From Oceanicola sp. (GTDB taxonomy: Bacteria; Pseudomonadota; Alphaproteobacteria; Rhodobacterales; Rhodobacteraceae), in the NCBI GenBank assembly GCA_022447275.1, contig JAKVBK010000012.1, positions 1 through 64,000 of the forward strand: a stretch of DNA of 64,000 nt, read 5' to 3'. The notes under the pieces were generated by a model. The model was not told where the DNA came from, did no database searches, and worked only from the letters and a program-made list of their open reading frames with translations. The translations under genes were made by a program, and so were the position numbers. Shown in pieces: positions 17,483-25,864 of this stretch (the stretch's first letter is position 1; each line of letters begins with the position of its first letter).

Positions 17483-18964
17483 TCAGCGCATGACAAACGG
17501 GTTGGCCATCGGCTCGTCCGATGTGTTCATCCAGATCGTTTTGGGACGGGTGTAATCGTAGATCGCCTGAAACCCGCTTTCGCGACCATATCCCGACCCT
17601 TTGACCCCACCAAATTCGGCAATGGGGGAAACCACGCGGTAGGTGTTGACCCAAACAATGCCCGCGCGCACCGCCCCCGCCATGCGCAAGGATCGCGCGC
17701 TATCGGTTGTGAAAATGCCCGCAGCCAGCCCGTGTTCCGTGTCATTGGCCAGCGCCAGAACCTCTTCTTCGGTCTTGAAGCGCTGCACACAGAGGACAGG
17801 CCCGAACAACTCGGTGTCGACAATGCGCAAATCCTGGCGTGGGCAGTCGATGATCGTGGGTTCGAAATAGAGGCCGGTTTTGCCTTCGGGCTGTTTGCCC
17901 CCCACGAGCACCTTGCCACCCTCTTCCTGAGCGAAAGCAACCTCGCGCTGGATGTGTTCGAGCTGCCCAACCGTGCAGAGCGGACCCATCTGGGTTTCGT
18001 CCGCCAAAGGGTCTCCGATGACGATCTGGCGGGTCTGTGCGATCATCTTTTCGAGGAATTCATCGGCGATATCCTCGTGCAGATAAAGCCGTGATCCCGC
18101 AACGCAGCTTTGACCTGTCGCCCCGAAAATGCCTGCGATCGACGCATTGACCGCGCTTTCGATATTGGCGTCGTCAAAGACGATGAACGGGGATTTTCCA
18201 CCCAATTCCAAGGACACTTCCGCGAAATTGCGCTTCACATTCTCCAGCACATGCCGCGCGGCATTAGGCCCGCCCGTGAACGACACCCGTGCCACCAGCG
18301 GGTGCGCGGTCAGCGCCCGTCCGCAGGGATCACCGTGCCCGGTCACGATGTTGACCACGCCCGCAGGAATGCCTGCTTCGGCCACCAGCTTGCCAAATTC
18401 CAGCATGGCCGCGCTGGCATGCTCGGACGCTTTGAGCACAACGGTGTTGCCTGCAGCCAAGGCAGGCCCGATTTTTACGGCAACGAGAAACAGTTGCGAG
18501 TTCCAAGGCACCACCGCAGCGACAACCCCCAAGGGTTCGCGCTTGGTGAAAACGAACATGTCAGGCTTATCGATCGGCAGCGTTTCACCGCTGACCTTAT
18601 CCGCGCAGCCTGCAAAAAAGTGGAAGAACTCCGCGATATACTTGGCCTGCCAGCGGGTTTCCTTGAGCATCTTGCCGGTGTCGATTGACTCTGTCCGGCC
18701 CAGGCTTTCGGAATTTTCGGCCAGCAGGTCCCCCAGCTTCCTGAGGCATTTGCCGCGCTCTGTTGGGGTCATCCGGGCCCACGGGCCCGTGCTGAAGGCC
18801 GTATGCGCCGCTTTGACGGCACGGTCGATGTCGCTTTCCGTGGCCTCTGGCACGCGGCTCCATACGGCGCCATCGGCCGGGTTTACGCTGTCAAAGATAC
18901 CCCCGTCAGCCGCATCGACCCAATCTCCGTCAATCAGCATCTGATAGTTGTTGATCTCCACCAT
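17483..18964 (-). CDS. NAD(P)-dependent aldehyde dehydrogenase
   Basis: A 493-residue aldehyde dehydrogenase. Marks are VVPWNSQLFLVAVKIGPALAAGN near residue 155, the FTGG cofactor loop, LELGGKSPFIVFDDAN with the catalytic Glu near 255, and the nucleophile Cys in ATGQSCVAGSR near 290. It resembles betaine-aldehyde and hydroxymuconic-semialdehyde type enzymes. ATG 18964 follows GGGGAGAG and opens with MVEINNYQMLIDGDW; an open frame extends upstream to 19381 but crosses the divergent promoter region and the RidA gene, so I reject that start. First gene of its operon, 11 bases before the monooxygenase gene, so it may oxidise the aldehyde that enzyme releases. Confidence 0.9.
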   Translation of the reverse strand: MVEINNYQMLIDGDWVDAADGGIFDSVNPADGAVWSRVPEATESDIDRAVKAAHTAFSTGPWARMTPTERGKCLRKLGDLLAENSESLGRTESIDTGKMLKETRWQAKYIAEFFHFFAGCADKVSGETLPIDKPDMFVFTKREPLGVVAAVVPWNSQLFLVAVKIGPALAAGNTVVLKASEHASAAMLEFGKLVAEAGIPAGVVNIVTGHGDPCGRALTAHPLVARVSFTGGPNAARHVLENVKRNFAEVSLELGGKSPFIVFDDANIESAVNASIAGIFGATGQSCVAGSRLYLHEDIADEFLEKMIAQTRQIVIGDPLADETQMGPLCTVGQLEHIQREVAFAQEEGGKVLVGGKQPEGKTGLYFEPTIIDCPRQDLRIVDTELFGPVLCVQRFKTEEEVLALANDTEHGLAAGIFTTDSARSLRMAGAVRAGIVWVNTYRVVSPIAEFGGVKGSGYGRESGFQAIYDYTRPKTIWMNTSDEPMANPFVMR

Positions 18965-19106
18965 GACGCGTCTCTCCCCACATGTCTGACTTCCATTCAA
19001 TGCGGCTTTCTCGACGCGGCCTTCACAAAATACGACAGAGCCTGTCGAAAAATCCGAGTCTCTTTCCCGAGCCGAGGGGCAGGCTGGTGCGAAGGGAGGC
19101 CAAAAC

Positions 19107-19508
19107 ATGGGTGACAGAAAACAAGTAATCGGGCCCCCGCTGGAAATTGGCGGGCGGGTTTTGTCCCTATCCAGGGCCATTCGTGCGGGGGATTTCGTGT
19201 TTCTGACAGGGCAGATTCCCATGCGCGATGGGGTGCCCATGACGGATGGCACCATAGAAGAACAGACCCGCGCTGTGCTTGATGACATCACCGCAACTCT
19301 GGCTGAGGCCGGTTGCACGCGCGATGATGTGGTCAAAGCCATGGTCTGGCTGCGCGAGCGCAGTGACTTCCCGGGGTTCAACGCCGTCTATGGTGACTAT
19401 TTTCCCGAGGCGCCGCCCACACGCTCCGCCGTTGTCAGCGATCTTTTGGTCGATGCGCGCGTGGAAGTTGAAGTGGTGGCGTACCGCCCATTGGAAAGCT
19501 CCAGTTGA
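19107..19508 (+). CDS. RidA/RutC-family protein
   Basis: A 133-residue RidA-family protein. It has RVLSLSRAIRAGDFVFLTGQIP, the glycine-rich VFLTGQ strand, AEAGCTRDDVVKAMVWL, and the C-terminal PPTRSAVVSDLLVDARVEVEVVAY, whose Arg would bind a carboxylate or imine substrate. RidA proteins hydrolyse reactive enamines/imines; RutC is thought to act on aminoacrylate in the Rut pathway. ATG 19107 has a strong AAGGGAGG. It opens the divergent operon opposite the ALDH-monooxygenase genes and overlaps the next gene (TGATG). Confidence 0.88.
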   Translation: MGDRKQVIGPPLEIGGRVLSLSRAIRAGDFVFLTGQIPMRDGVPMTDGTIEEQTRAVLDDITATLAEAGCTRDDVVKAMVWLRERSDFPGFNAVYGDYFPEAPPTRSAVVSDLLVDARVEVEVVAYRPLESSS

Positions 19509-20308
19509 TGCCCAGCGCGCCAGACGGAACGCGCTTTGCACTGGACGGGCCAGACGGGGCACCGGTGGTGGTGATGGTGCACGGGTTGGGGCTGAACCGG
19601 GCCTGCTGGCAATGGACGATCCCTGCACTGTCCGACACGTACCGCGTCCTGACCTATGACCTGTACGGACACGGGCAAAGCGCCCCACCGCCACAGACCC
19701 CCAGCCTGTCCCTGTTTTCGCAGCAATTGGGGCAACTGATGGATCACTGCGCAATCGAGAGCGCCGCCATTGCCGGGTTTTCGCTCGGCGGGATGATTGC
19801 CCGTCGCTTTGCCCAGGACATGCCAGAGCGGGCCACTGCGCTGATGATCCTGCACTCGCCGCATAAACGCACAGCACAGGCGCAGGCGGCGATCCTGAAA
19901 CGGGTCGCGCAGGCCCGCAGCGAGGGCCCGCAAGCGACGGTGGAAGCGGCCTTGGAGCGTTGGTTCACAGAGGATTTCCGCCAAGCCAACCCAGACGTCA
20001 TGGACAGCGTGCGCAGTTGGGTAATGGCCAACGATCCAGCCATTTACCACACGATCTACCAAGTCTTGGCCGATGGAATTGATGAGATCACGGCCCCCAC
20101 GCCCCCCATCACCTGCCCTACTCTGGTGGTGACCGGTGACGAGGATTTTGGCAACGGCCCAGAGATGACACAGGCCATCGCCGATGAAATCCCCGGCGCC
20201 AGCACATCCATCCTGCCGGGGCTGAGACATATGGCACTGGCCGAAAACCCGCCGGCCATGAACATGCTGCTACGCGGTTTTCTCGATGATCGGGAGCGCG
20301 CCCCATGA
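19508..20308 (+). CDS. Alpha/beta-fold hydrolase, RutD/enol-lactonase-like
   Basis: A 266-residue alpha/beta hydrolase. The oxyanion segment is VMVHGLGLNRACWQW near residue 20. The nucleophile Ser is in IAGFSLGGM near 93, the acid in VVTGDEDFG near 205, and the His in LPGLRHMALAENP near 238. The pattern resembles 3-oxoadipate enol-lactonase and RutD. It could open a lactone, hydrolyse an amide or speed carbamate-type hydrolysis after ring oxidation. ATG 19508 overlaps the RidA stop by one base, and its own stop overlaps the next ATG (ATGA), so the genes are translationally coupled. Confidence 0.87.
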   Translation: MPSAPDGTRFALDGPDGAPVVVMVHGLGLNRACWQWTIPALSDTYRVLTYDLYGHGQSAPPPQTPSLSLFSQQLGQLMDHCAIESAAIAGFSLGGMIARRFAQDMPERATALMILHSPHKRTAQAQAAILKRVAQARSEGPQATVEAALERWFTEDFRQANPDVMDSVRSWVMANDPAIYHTIYQVLADGIDEITAPTPPITCPTLVVTGDEDFGNGPEMTQAIADEIPGASTSILPGLRHMALAENPPAMNMLLRGFLDDRERAP

Positions 20309-22413
20309 GCACTGAAATTCTGAAAGGCCTGCGCGTGCTGGATCTCAGCCGGATGTTGTCGGGCCCCTATTGCACCATGCACCTGGCCGATCACGGCGCC
20401 GAGGTGATCAAGATCGAAAGCATGGCGGGCGATACAAGCCGCGGCAACGGCCCTTTCCGCGCCGATGATCCAAACCACGATTGGGCGGGCTATTTTGTCA
20501 GCCTCAATCGCGGCAAGAAAAGTGTGCAGCTCGATCTGAAAACCGCGGACGGGCGTGCAGATTTTCGCAAGCTGGCGGCAACAGCGGATGTGATCGTCGA
20601 GAATTTCCGTCCGGGCGTCATGGAGCGGCTGGGCCTCTCCTATGAGGTGCTGGCCGAAGAAAACCCCCGTCTCGTCTATGCCGCGATCCGTGGTTTTGGC
20701 GATCCGCGCTCCGGCACCAGCCCCTATGCGAACTGGCCCTCCTATGACGTGGTGGCCCAAGCCATGGGCGGCTTGATGTCGATCACGGGCCCAGACGCGG
20801 ACACCCCCACCAAGACCGGGCCCGGTGTGGGCGATATATTCACCGGCATGATGATGGCCTTTGGCATCATGGCCGCCCTGCGCGAGGCAGAAGCCACTGG
20901 CAAAGGGCAATTCGTCGACGTGGCAATGTACGATGCGATGATATCGCTTTGTGAACGCATGGTTTACCTGCACGACATAACCGGGCACGCGCCCGGACCG
21001 GAGGGCAACGGCCATCCGTTTCTGAGCCCCTTCGGCCTGTATCCGGCAAAAGATGGTCACATCGCCCTCGGCATCGTCGATGACAGCTTCTGGCACACCC
21101 TTGCGCAGTTGATGGGCATGCCGTCGCTCGGGGAGGATGCCCGCTTTGCCACCCGTGCAGCCCGTGCCAGCAATGCCGCCCAAGTCAACCAGATCGTGCG
21201 AGACTGGACCAGCCGCCATACCAAAGCAGAACTCAGCAGCATTTTGGGCGGTCACGTGCCGTTTGGTCCGCTCAACACCATGGCAGATATCGCCACAGAC
21301 CCCCATGTGGCGCGCCGCGGGATGCTGGCCACGCTGCAACACTCGGATCATAGCGTGCCCCCCTGGACAGTTGCAGCCAACCCCCTGCGGTTCGGGCGAC
21401 ATGGCCAGGGTGCCCTGCAGCCACCGCCTGCCTTGGGCGCCGACAATGACATGCTGTCAGGCCTTGCGCAGCCCGCCCTGGCAGACAAGGCCGCCCGCAC
21501 CGCCCTGCGTGATGCCTTCGGGCGCTTTGCAACCGGGGTCACGGTGGTGACAACCCGCCAGCCCGATGGCACACCGCGCGGCTTCACGGCGAATTCCTTC
21601 ACGTCTGTCTCGCTTGATCCGCCGCTGCTGCTGGTCTGCATCGGCAAAACCGCCCTGTCCTGCGACAGCTTCGCCCGGGCAGAGCATTTCGCAGTCAATA
21701 TTCTGGCGGACACCCAAAAGGACGTCTCGGGCCTCTTTGCCTCACAATCCCCTGAGAAATTCGACATCGCGAACTGGCACCCAGATGCACGCACCATGCC
21801 GTTGATCGACGGCGCTTTGGCGCATTTCAGCTGTGCGCGCCACAGGTTGGTGGATGCCGGTGATCATCTGATCTTGATCGGTGAAGTCGAGGGGTTCGAT
21901 ACGCAAGAGGGGCAGCCACTTGGCTATTATCGCGGCGCCTATTTCGACATAGGCCTTGATCGCGCCATGACAGAGGCCGCCACCACAGGCGGCGTCACGG
22001 TGGGTGCCGTTCTGGCCAGGGGCGATCAGATCCTGCTCTGCGCAGACGCAACCGGCGCCGTCACCGTGCCTGTCGCACCCTGCGAGGCCAACTCCGCCGA
22101 TGGGATGATCCATGACCTGTCACGGCAGGGCCTGAGTGCCGAGTTGGCGCATCCCTATGCAGTGTACCAGATCTCTCACAGCAACGTGCAGCGGATCGTC
22201 TATCACGGCAGCGTCCAGGGGCAGGCACCCGCCGGGATGCGGTATTTTGACATTGGCGATCTGCCACTCGACCGCGTCAGCGATGACGCCGAACGCTCCA
22301 TGCTGCGCCGCTATGCCCTTGAGAACAGTCATGGTGCGTTCGGGTTCTACCATGGAACGGACGTCGAAGGCGTTGTTCACACCCGCGACGGGCACCACAG
22401 CTATCACGTCTGA
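20305..22413 (+). CDS. Fusion protein: CaiB/BaiF-type CoA transferase + flavin reductase + degenerate Nudix-like domain
   Basis: A 702-residue protein with three parts in one unbroken frame. Residues 1-385 are a class III CoA transferase (GLRVLDLSRMLSGPYCTMHLA at the start; catalytic Asp near 205 in GQFVDVAMYDAM). Residues about 398-550 are an FMN-reductase domain (FGRFATGVTVVTT, GFTANSFTSVSLDPPLLLVC, FAVNILA, YYRGAYFDIG). Residues about 560-690 look like a Nudix fold (VGAVLARGDQILLC, PYAVYQ, MRYFDIGDLPLDRV), but the Nudix box lacks the REUxEE residues. The reductase should supply FMNH2 to the monooxygenase at 16431; the CoA transferase would activate the acid product. I found no frameshift sign at the joints and no other start with a good RBS. 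Confidence 0.85.
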   Translation: MSTEILKGLRVLDLSRMLSGPYCTMHLADHGAEVIKIESMAGDTSRGNGPFRADDPNHDWAGYFVSLNRGKKSVQLDLKTADGRADFRKLAATADVIVENFRPGVMERLGLSYEVLAEENPRLVYAAIRGFGDPRSGTSPYANWPSYDVVAQAMGGLMSITGPDADTPTKTGPGVGDIFTGMMMAFGIMAALREAEATGKGQFVDVAMYDAMISLCERMVYLHDITGHAPGPEGNGHPFLSPFGLYPAKDGHIALGIVDDSFWHTLAQLMGMPSLGEDARFATRAARASNAAQVNQIVRDWTSRHTKAELSSILGGHVPFGPLNTMADIATDPHVARRGMLATLQHSDHSVPPWTVAANPLRFGRHGQGALQPPPALGADNDMLSGLAQPALADKAARTALRDAFGRFATGVTVVTTRQPDGTPRGFTANSFTSVSLDPPLLLVCIGKTALSCDSFARAEHFAVNILADTQKDVSGLFASQSPEKFDIANWHPDARTMPLIDGALAHFSCARHRLVDAGDHLILIGEVEGFDTQEGQPLGYYRGAYFDIGLDRAMTEAATTGGVTVGAVLARGDQILLCADATGAVTVPVAPCEANSADGMIHDLSRQGLSAELAHPYAVYQISHSNVQRIVYHGSVQGQAPAGMRYFDIGDLPLDRVSDDAERSMLRRYALENSHGAFGFYHGTDVEGVVHTRDGHHSYHV

Positions 22414-22425
22414 CTGGAGAAAGAG

Positions 22426-23028
22426 ATGATCCCAGAGCTACGCAAAGTCGTCACCTTTGATGAAGACATCCACAGCGAAGGGGGGCGGGCGTCCGAGCCG
22501 GTGCTGCGCATGATTGGGGTGGCCGCGGTGGTGAAAAACCCCTGGGCTGGGAAAGGCTTTGTCGAAGACCTGTCACCCGAGATACAGCGCATGGCGCCGG
22601 TTCTGGGCGAAATGTTGACCAATCGGCTGATCGCACTGGCCGGATCAGGCGATGCGATCGAAGCCTATGGGAAGGCCTGCATCGCGGGTACAAGCTGCGA
22701 AGTGGAGCATGCCTCCGCCCTGATCCACACATTGCAATATGGCAATTTCTACCGCGAAGCTGTCGGGGCCAAAAGCTATTTGGGGTTCACCAACACGCGC
22801 GGGCCGGCCAACACCCAGATCCAGATCCCGCTCATGGACAAACACGATACCGGGCGGCGGTCCCATTATCTGACGGTTCAGTTTTCGATCTATGACGCGC
22901 CGGATGTGGATGAGTTGGTTGTCGCCTTGGGGGCCGCCACGCGCGGACGTCCTCATCATCGCATTGGAGACCGCTATTCGGACCTCGCCGCCCTCGGACG
23001 GGACGTGGAAAACCCGGCAGACGTCTAG
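22426..23028 (+). CDS. DUF1185 (AA_synth) family protein
   Basis: A 200-residue protein matching the PF06684 amino-acid-synthesis family in pattern: IRKVVT-like start, IGVAAVVKNPWAGKGFVEDLSPE near residue 30, GKACIAGTSCEVEHASALIHTLQYGNFYREAVGAKSYLGF near 80, and a C-terminal RPHHRIGDRYSDL. The family has a variant chorismate-mutase fold and only a suggested role in amino-acid metabolism. It lies 12 bases after the fusion gene with GGAGAAAGAG before the ATG, so it belongs to the operon. Its conserved Cys, His and Arg residues make an enzymatic role in the pathway likely, but the reaction is unknown. Confidence 0.8.
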   Translation: MIPELRKVVTFDEDIHSEGGRASEPVLRMIGVAAVVKNPWAGKGFVEDLSPEIQRMAPVLGEMLTNRLIALAGSGDAIEAYGKACIAGTSCEVEHASALIHTLQYGNFYREAVGAKSYLGFTNTRGPANTQIQIPLMDKHDTGRRSHYLTVQFSIYDAPDVDELVVALGAATRGRPHHRIGDRYSDLAALGRDVENPADV

Positions 23029-23289
23029 GGGCAGGTTTTTTTGCTGGTTGCACGTGCGGCCAACCGCGCCGCTGCGGTCGCTTAGAACACGATACAGCCC
23101 GCGTTGGCCAACGCTTCGCGGTCTGACGCGGCCGCTGAGTGCTTGCCCCTTAAGGCGTCTGCTCAGCCCAGTATTTCTTGCCGGTTTGGCGTTTGCTGCT
23201 ACTGATAGAACTGTCCGAAGGCACTTTCCCCCGGGAAGGGAGAACCAGAATAACGCGGGCTGGCTCCGCAAAGATCTGAAAGGTCGGGT

Positions 23290-23892
23290 ATGAAAGTCTA
23301 CTATGCACCACAGTCGCGCGCCGTGCGCACCGTCTGGCTGTTGGAAGAAATCGGCCAGCCCTACACGCTGGAAAAATTCCAACTGGGCCAGAAGGAAATG
23401 CGCGGCCCCGAATACACCCGCATCAATCCCAATGGCCGCGTGCCCACGCTGGTGGATGGTGATGTGACCCTCAGCGAAAGCACGGCAATCGCGCAATATC
23501 TGGCAGCGAAATATGCCCCAGCCCTTGCGCCGGGCCCGCAGGAAGCCAACTTCGCTGAATTCCTGCAATGGCTGCACTATGCCGAGGGCATGATCATGCC
23601 GCCGATTAACAACTACGTTGTTGAAACCATCCTCCTGCCACCAGATCGCCGCAACGAAGAGATCGCCATGCGGGCGCTGAAGCTGCTCAACCGCACGCTC
23701 AGCGCTGCCGAGCAGCACATGGAGGGGCGTGACTTCCTGTCAGGCGGCTTCACGATTGCCGACACGATCACAGGCCATGCCGTCATCATGGCGCGGCGCC
23801 TTGGGGCAGATTTCAGCCCCCTGCCCAATCTGTCATCCTACGCGGATCGGCTGGAGGCGCGGCCCGCCTTCAAAGCAGCAGAAGACGTCTAG
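23290..23892 (+). CDS. Glutathione S-transferase family protein
   Basis: A 200-residue cytosolic GST. The thioredoxin-like N-terminal domain reads MKVYYAPQSRAVRTVWLLEE, with Ser9 in a suitable position to activate glutathione. NGRVPTLVDGDVTLSESTAIAQYLA supplies the cis-Pro and SES glutathione-binding motif. The helical C-terminal domain carries FLSGGFTIADTITGHA. A 261-base non-coding stretch separates it from the DUF1185 gene, so it may start a new unit with the SDR gene that follows. The substrate is unknown. Confidence 0.88.
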   Translation: MKVYYAPQSRAVRTVWLLEEIGQPYTLEKFQLGQKEMRGPEYTRINPNGRVPTLVDGDVTLSESTAIAQYLAAKYAPALAPGPQEANFAEFLQWLHYAEGMIMPPINNYVVETILLPPDRRNEEIAMRALKLLNRTLSAAEQHMEGRDFLSGGFTIADTITGHAVIMARRLGADFSPLPNLSSYADRLEARPAFKAAEDV

Positions 23893-23906
23893 GGAAGGGT
23901 GTGGCC

Positions 23907-24644
23907 ATGACATCCAAGCCCATCTGCCTGATCATCGGCGCCGGAGACTATATCGGTGCAGCCATCGCGAAACGCTTTGCCAAGGGCGGCTTTCATGTGG
24001 TGATGGGGCGGCGCCGTGGCGAAAAGCTCGCGCCCCTGATCGAAGAGATCGAAGCCGCCGGTGGCAGCGCCCAGGGCTTCACCTGGGATGCGCGCAAGGA
24101 AGACACGGCCATCAAGAACTTCGCCCTTGTAGAGAACCAGATCGGCCCGATTGACATTTGCGTCTTCAACGTTGGCGGCAATGTGCGCTTCCCCATTCTC
24201 GACACCACCGAGCGGGTCTTTCGCAAAGTGTGGGAGATGTGTGCCTACGGCGCCTTTTTGTCCGGGCGTGAAGCCGCAAAATACATGGTTGAACGGCAAA
24301 AAGGTTCGATCTTTTTCACGGGCGCCACCGCATCAGTTAGAGGCAGTTCCGGCTATGCGGCCTTTGCGTCAGGCAAGTTCGCCCTGCGCGGGCTGGCACA
24401 ATCCATGGCGCGCGAGCTGGGGCCGAAAAACATCCATGTCGCCCATCTCGTCATTGATGCGGGCGTCGACACCGAATTCGTGCGCGATCGGCTGCGCCAA
24501 GCGGGCAAAGACCCCGAAAGCCTGCCTCCCGATACCCTGATGAACCCCGCCAGCATCGCCGAAGCCTATTGGGCCCTGCATCACCAACATCGCGATGGCT
24601 GGACACATGAGCTCGATATCCGCCCCTACGCCGAGCCATGGTGA
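23907..24644 (+). CDS. SDR-family protein with Phe in place of the catalytic Tyr
   Basis: A 245-residue SDR-fold protein. The nucleotide motif is LIIGAGDYIGAAIAKRFAKGGF, NVGG stands for NNAG, and the Ser region is FFTGATAS. The catalytic stretch reads SGYAAFASGKFALRG, so the residue four positions before the Lys is Phe rather than Tyr. This variant is frequent in one SDR subgroup, whose activity I cannot state. GTG 23901 is in frame, but AAGGG at 23895-23899 fits ATG 23907 best. It is 14 bases after the GST gene. Confidence 0.85.
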   Translation: MTSKPICLIIGAGDYIGAAIAKRFAKGGFHVVMGRRRGEKLAPLIEEIEAAGGSAQGFTWDARKEDTAIKNFALVENQIGPIDICVFNVGGNVRFPILDTTERVFRKVWEMCAYGAFLSGREAAKYMVERQKGSIFFTGATASVRGSSGYAAFASGKFALRGLAQSMARELGPKNIHVAHLVIDAGVDTEFVRDRLRQAGKDPESLPPDTLMNPASIAEAYWALHHQHRDGWTHELDIRPYAEPW

Positions 24645-24694
24645 CACGTGTTGCACCTCCATCTGCCGCGTGCCCCGCAGCAGGAAGGCCTTGA

Positions 24695-25609
24695 ATGCTT
24701 GAGCCGCTCTTAAATGGCGTCCTGCCGGTCTTTGGCATCGGTGCCGTGGGTTACTTCTTCGGCCGGCGCGGCGCCTTTGATTTCAACATGGCCATGACGC
24801 TGAACAAGTTCGTCATGTTTGTCGCTGTGCCTGCACTTGGCTTTCAGTTGCTGGCCAATGCGCCGCTGGAAGAGTTCAACCTGCCCATGCTGGCCGGATA
24901 CTTCTTCACCGAGTTGGTGATGTTCACCATCGGATTTCTGATTGCCCGGCGCCTCTTTAAAACAGACGTGATGGAAGCCGCGCTACTCGGGTTGGTCATC
25001 GCTCTGACCAACCACATCCTGTTCATATTGCCGATCTCAACCACCCTGTTTGGCGAGGCCGCAGTGACGCCGATTGTCGCCATCATTTCGATGGATGGCC
25101 TGTTGCTGTTCAGCGGCTCGCTCATCCTGATGGACGTGTTGGCAAGCAAAGGCGCATCTCCGGGCCAAATGCTCGGCAAGATCGCACGCAATCCCCCCTT
25201 GGTGGCCCTGGCGCTCGGGCTGGCGGCGGGCCTATCGGGCTTTTCTGCGCCCAAAGGGCTGGACGTTTTCCTGAACTTGCTGAGTGCCACGGCTTCGCCC
25301 GTCTTGCTCTTTGCTCTGGGCGTGATTTTGAGCCAGAAATCGCGCGTAGCTCAGCCGATGCTGCCGGTGGCGCTGACGGGAGTAAAACTTTTCGTACATC
25401 CAATGCTGGCCTGGATCATCTTCGCCGGCGTCTTGCAGCTGCCCCCCGAAGTGCGCAACCCGGCCATGATGGTTGCAGCGGCACCCTGCGGTGTGGTGGC
25501 TTTCATGTTGGCGCTGAACTACGGCGTGCGGGTCGAGGCCATTGCCCGCGCGATCCTGTATTCTTCGATTGGCTCTTTGCTAACCGTTTCTTTGGCAGCG
25601 TCGCTCTAG
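24695..25609 (+). CDS. AEC (auxin efflux carrier) family transporter
   Basis: A 304-residue integral membrane protein with about ten hydrophobic helices. It starts MLEPLLNGVLPVFGIGAVGYFFGRRGAF, the typical AEC opening; the family's two symmetric halves are visible as polar breaks in ALTNHILFILPIST and AAPCGVVAFMLALNYG. Members move organic acids such as malate or malonate. It ends a gene run behind the oxygenase cluster, just before the tRNA, and may move an acid product. The link to that pathway is positional only. Confidence 0.85.
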   Translation: MLEPLLNGVLPVFGIGAVGYFFGRRGAFDFNMAMTLNKFVMFVAVPALGFQLLANAPLEEFNLPMLAGYFFTELVMFTIGFLIARRLFKTDVMEAALLGLVIALTNHILFILPISTTLFGEAAVTPIVAIISMDGLLLFSGSLILMDVLASKGASPGQMLGKIARNPPLVALALGLAAGLSGFSAPKGLDVFLNLLSATASPVLLFALGVILSQKSRVAQPMLPVALTGVKLFVHPMLAWIIFAGVLQLPPEVRNPAMMVAAAPCGVVAFMLALNYGVRVEAIARAILYSSIGSLLTVSLAASL

Positions 25610-25640
25610 CGGGCTCACATTTCACAGGCCGTTGGTGTGA

Positions 25641-25717
25641 TGGCGATCCCTCGAGGACTCGAACCCCGAACCTGCTGATTAGAAGTCAGCTGCTCTATCC
25701 AGTTGAGCTAAGGGACC
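25641..25717 (-). tRNA. tRNA-Arg, anticodon UCU
   Basis: Read on the minus strand, it starts GGTCCCT at 25717 and ends AGGGATC-G-CCA at 25641, so the CCA end is encoded. The D arm is GCTC/GAGC, the anticodon stem GCTGA/TCAGC encloses loop CTTCTAA (anticodon TCT), and the T arm contains GGTTCGAGTCC-like sequence. All four stems pair. Confidence 0.95.
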
Positions 25718-25864
25718 GCTGGCGCTCTGATAGCAGGCCGTTGGCGGCGATCCAATCCAGTTTTGCACTGTCGTGCCGATATCGTTGCAAACCCTGCGCA
25801 CAGACGCTGGATAGCCCCCCCGATGCACGCTAGGTTTTGCCCCAGCGGGCAAGGGAGAGCGCGG

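Noticed and set aside
18965..19381. Upstream extension of the aldehyde dehydrogenase
   Set aside because: The added residues lie in the divergent promoter and RidA gene; ATG 18964 has a good RBS and the normal N-terminus.
20056..21402. 448-codon minus-strand frame opposite the CoA transferase part of the fusion gene
   Set aside because: His/Gly/Arg-rich composition without motifs, antisense to a well-supported gene.
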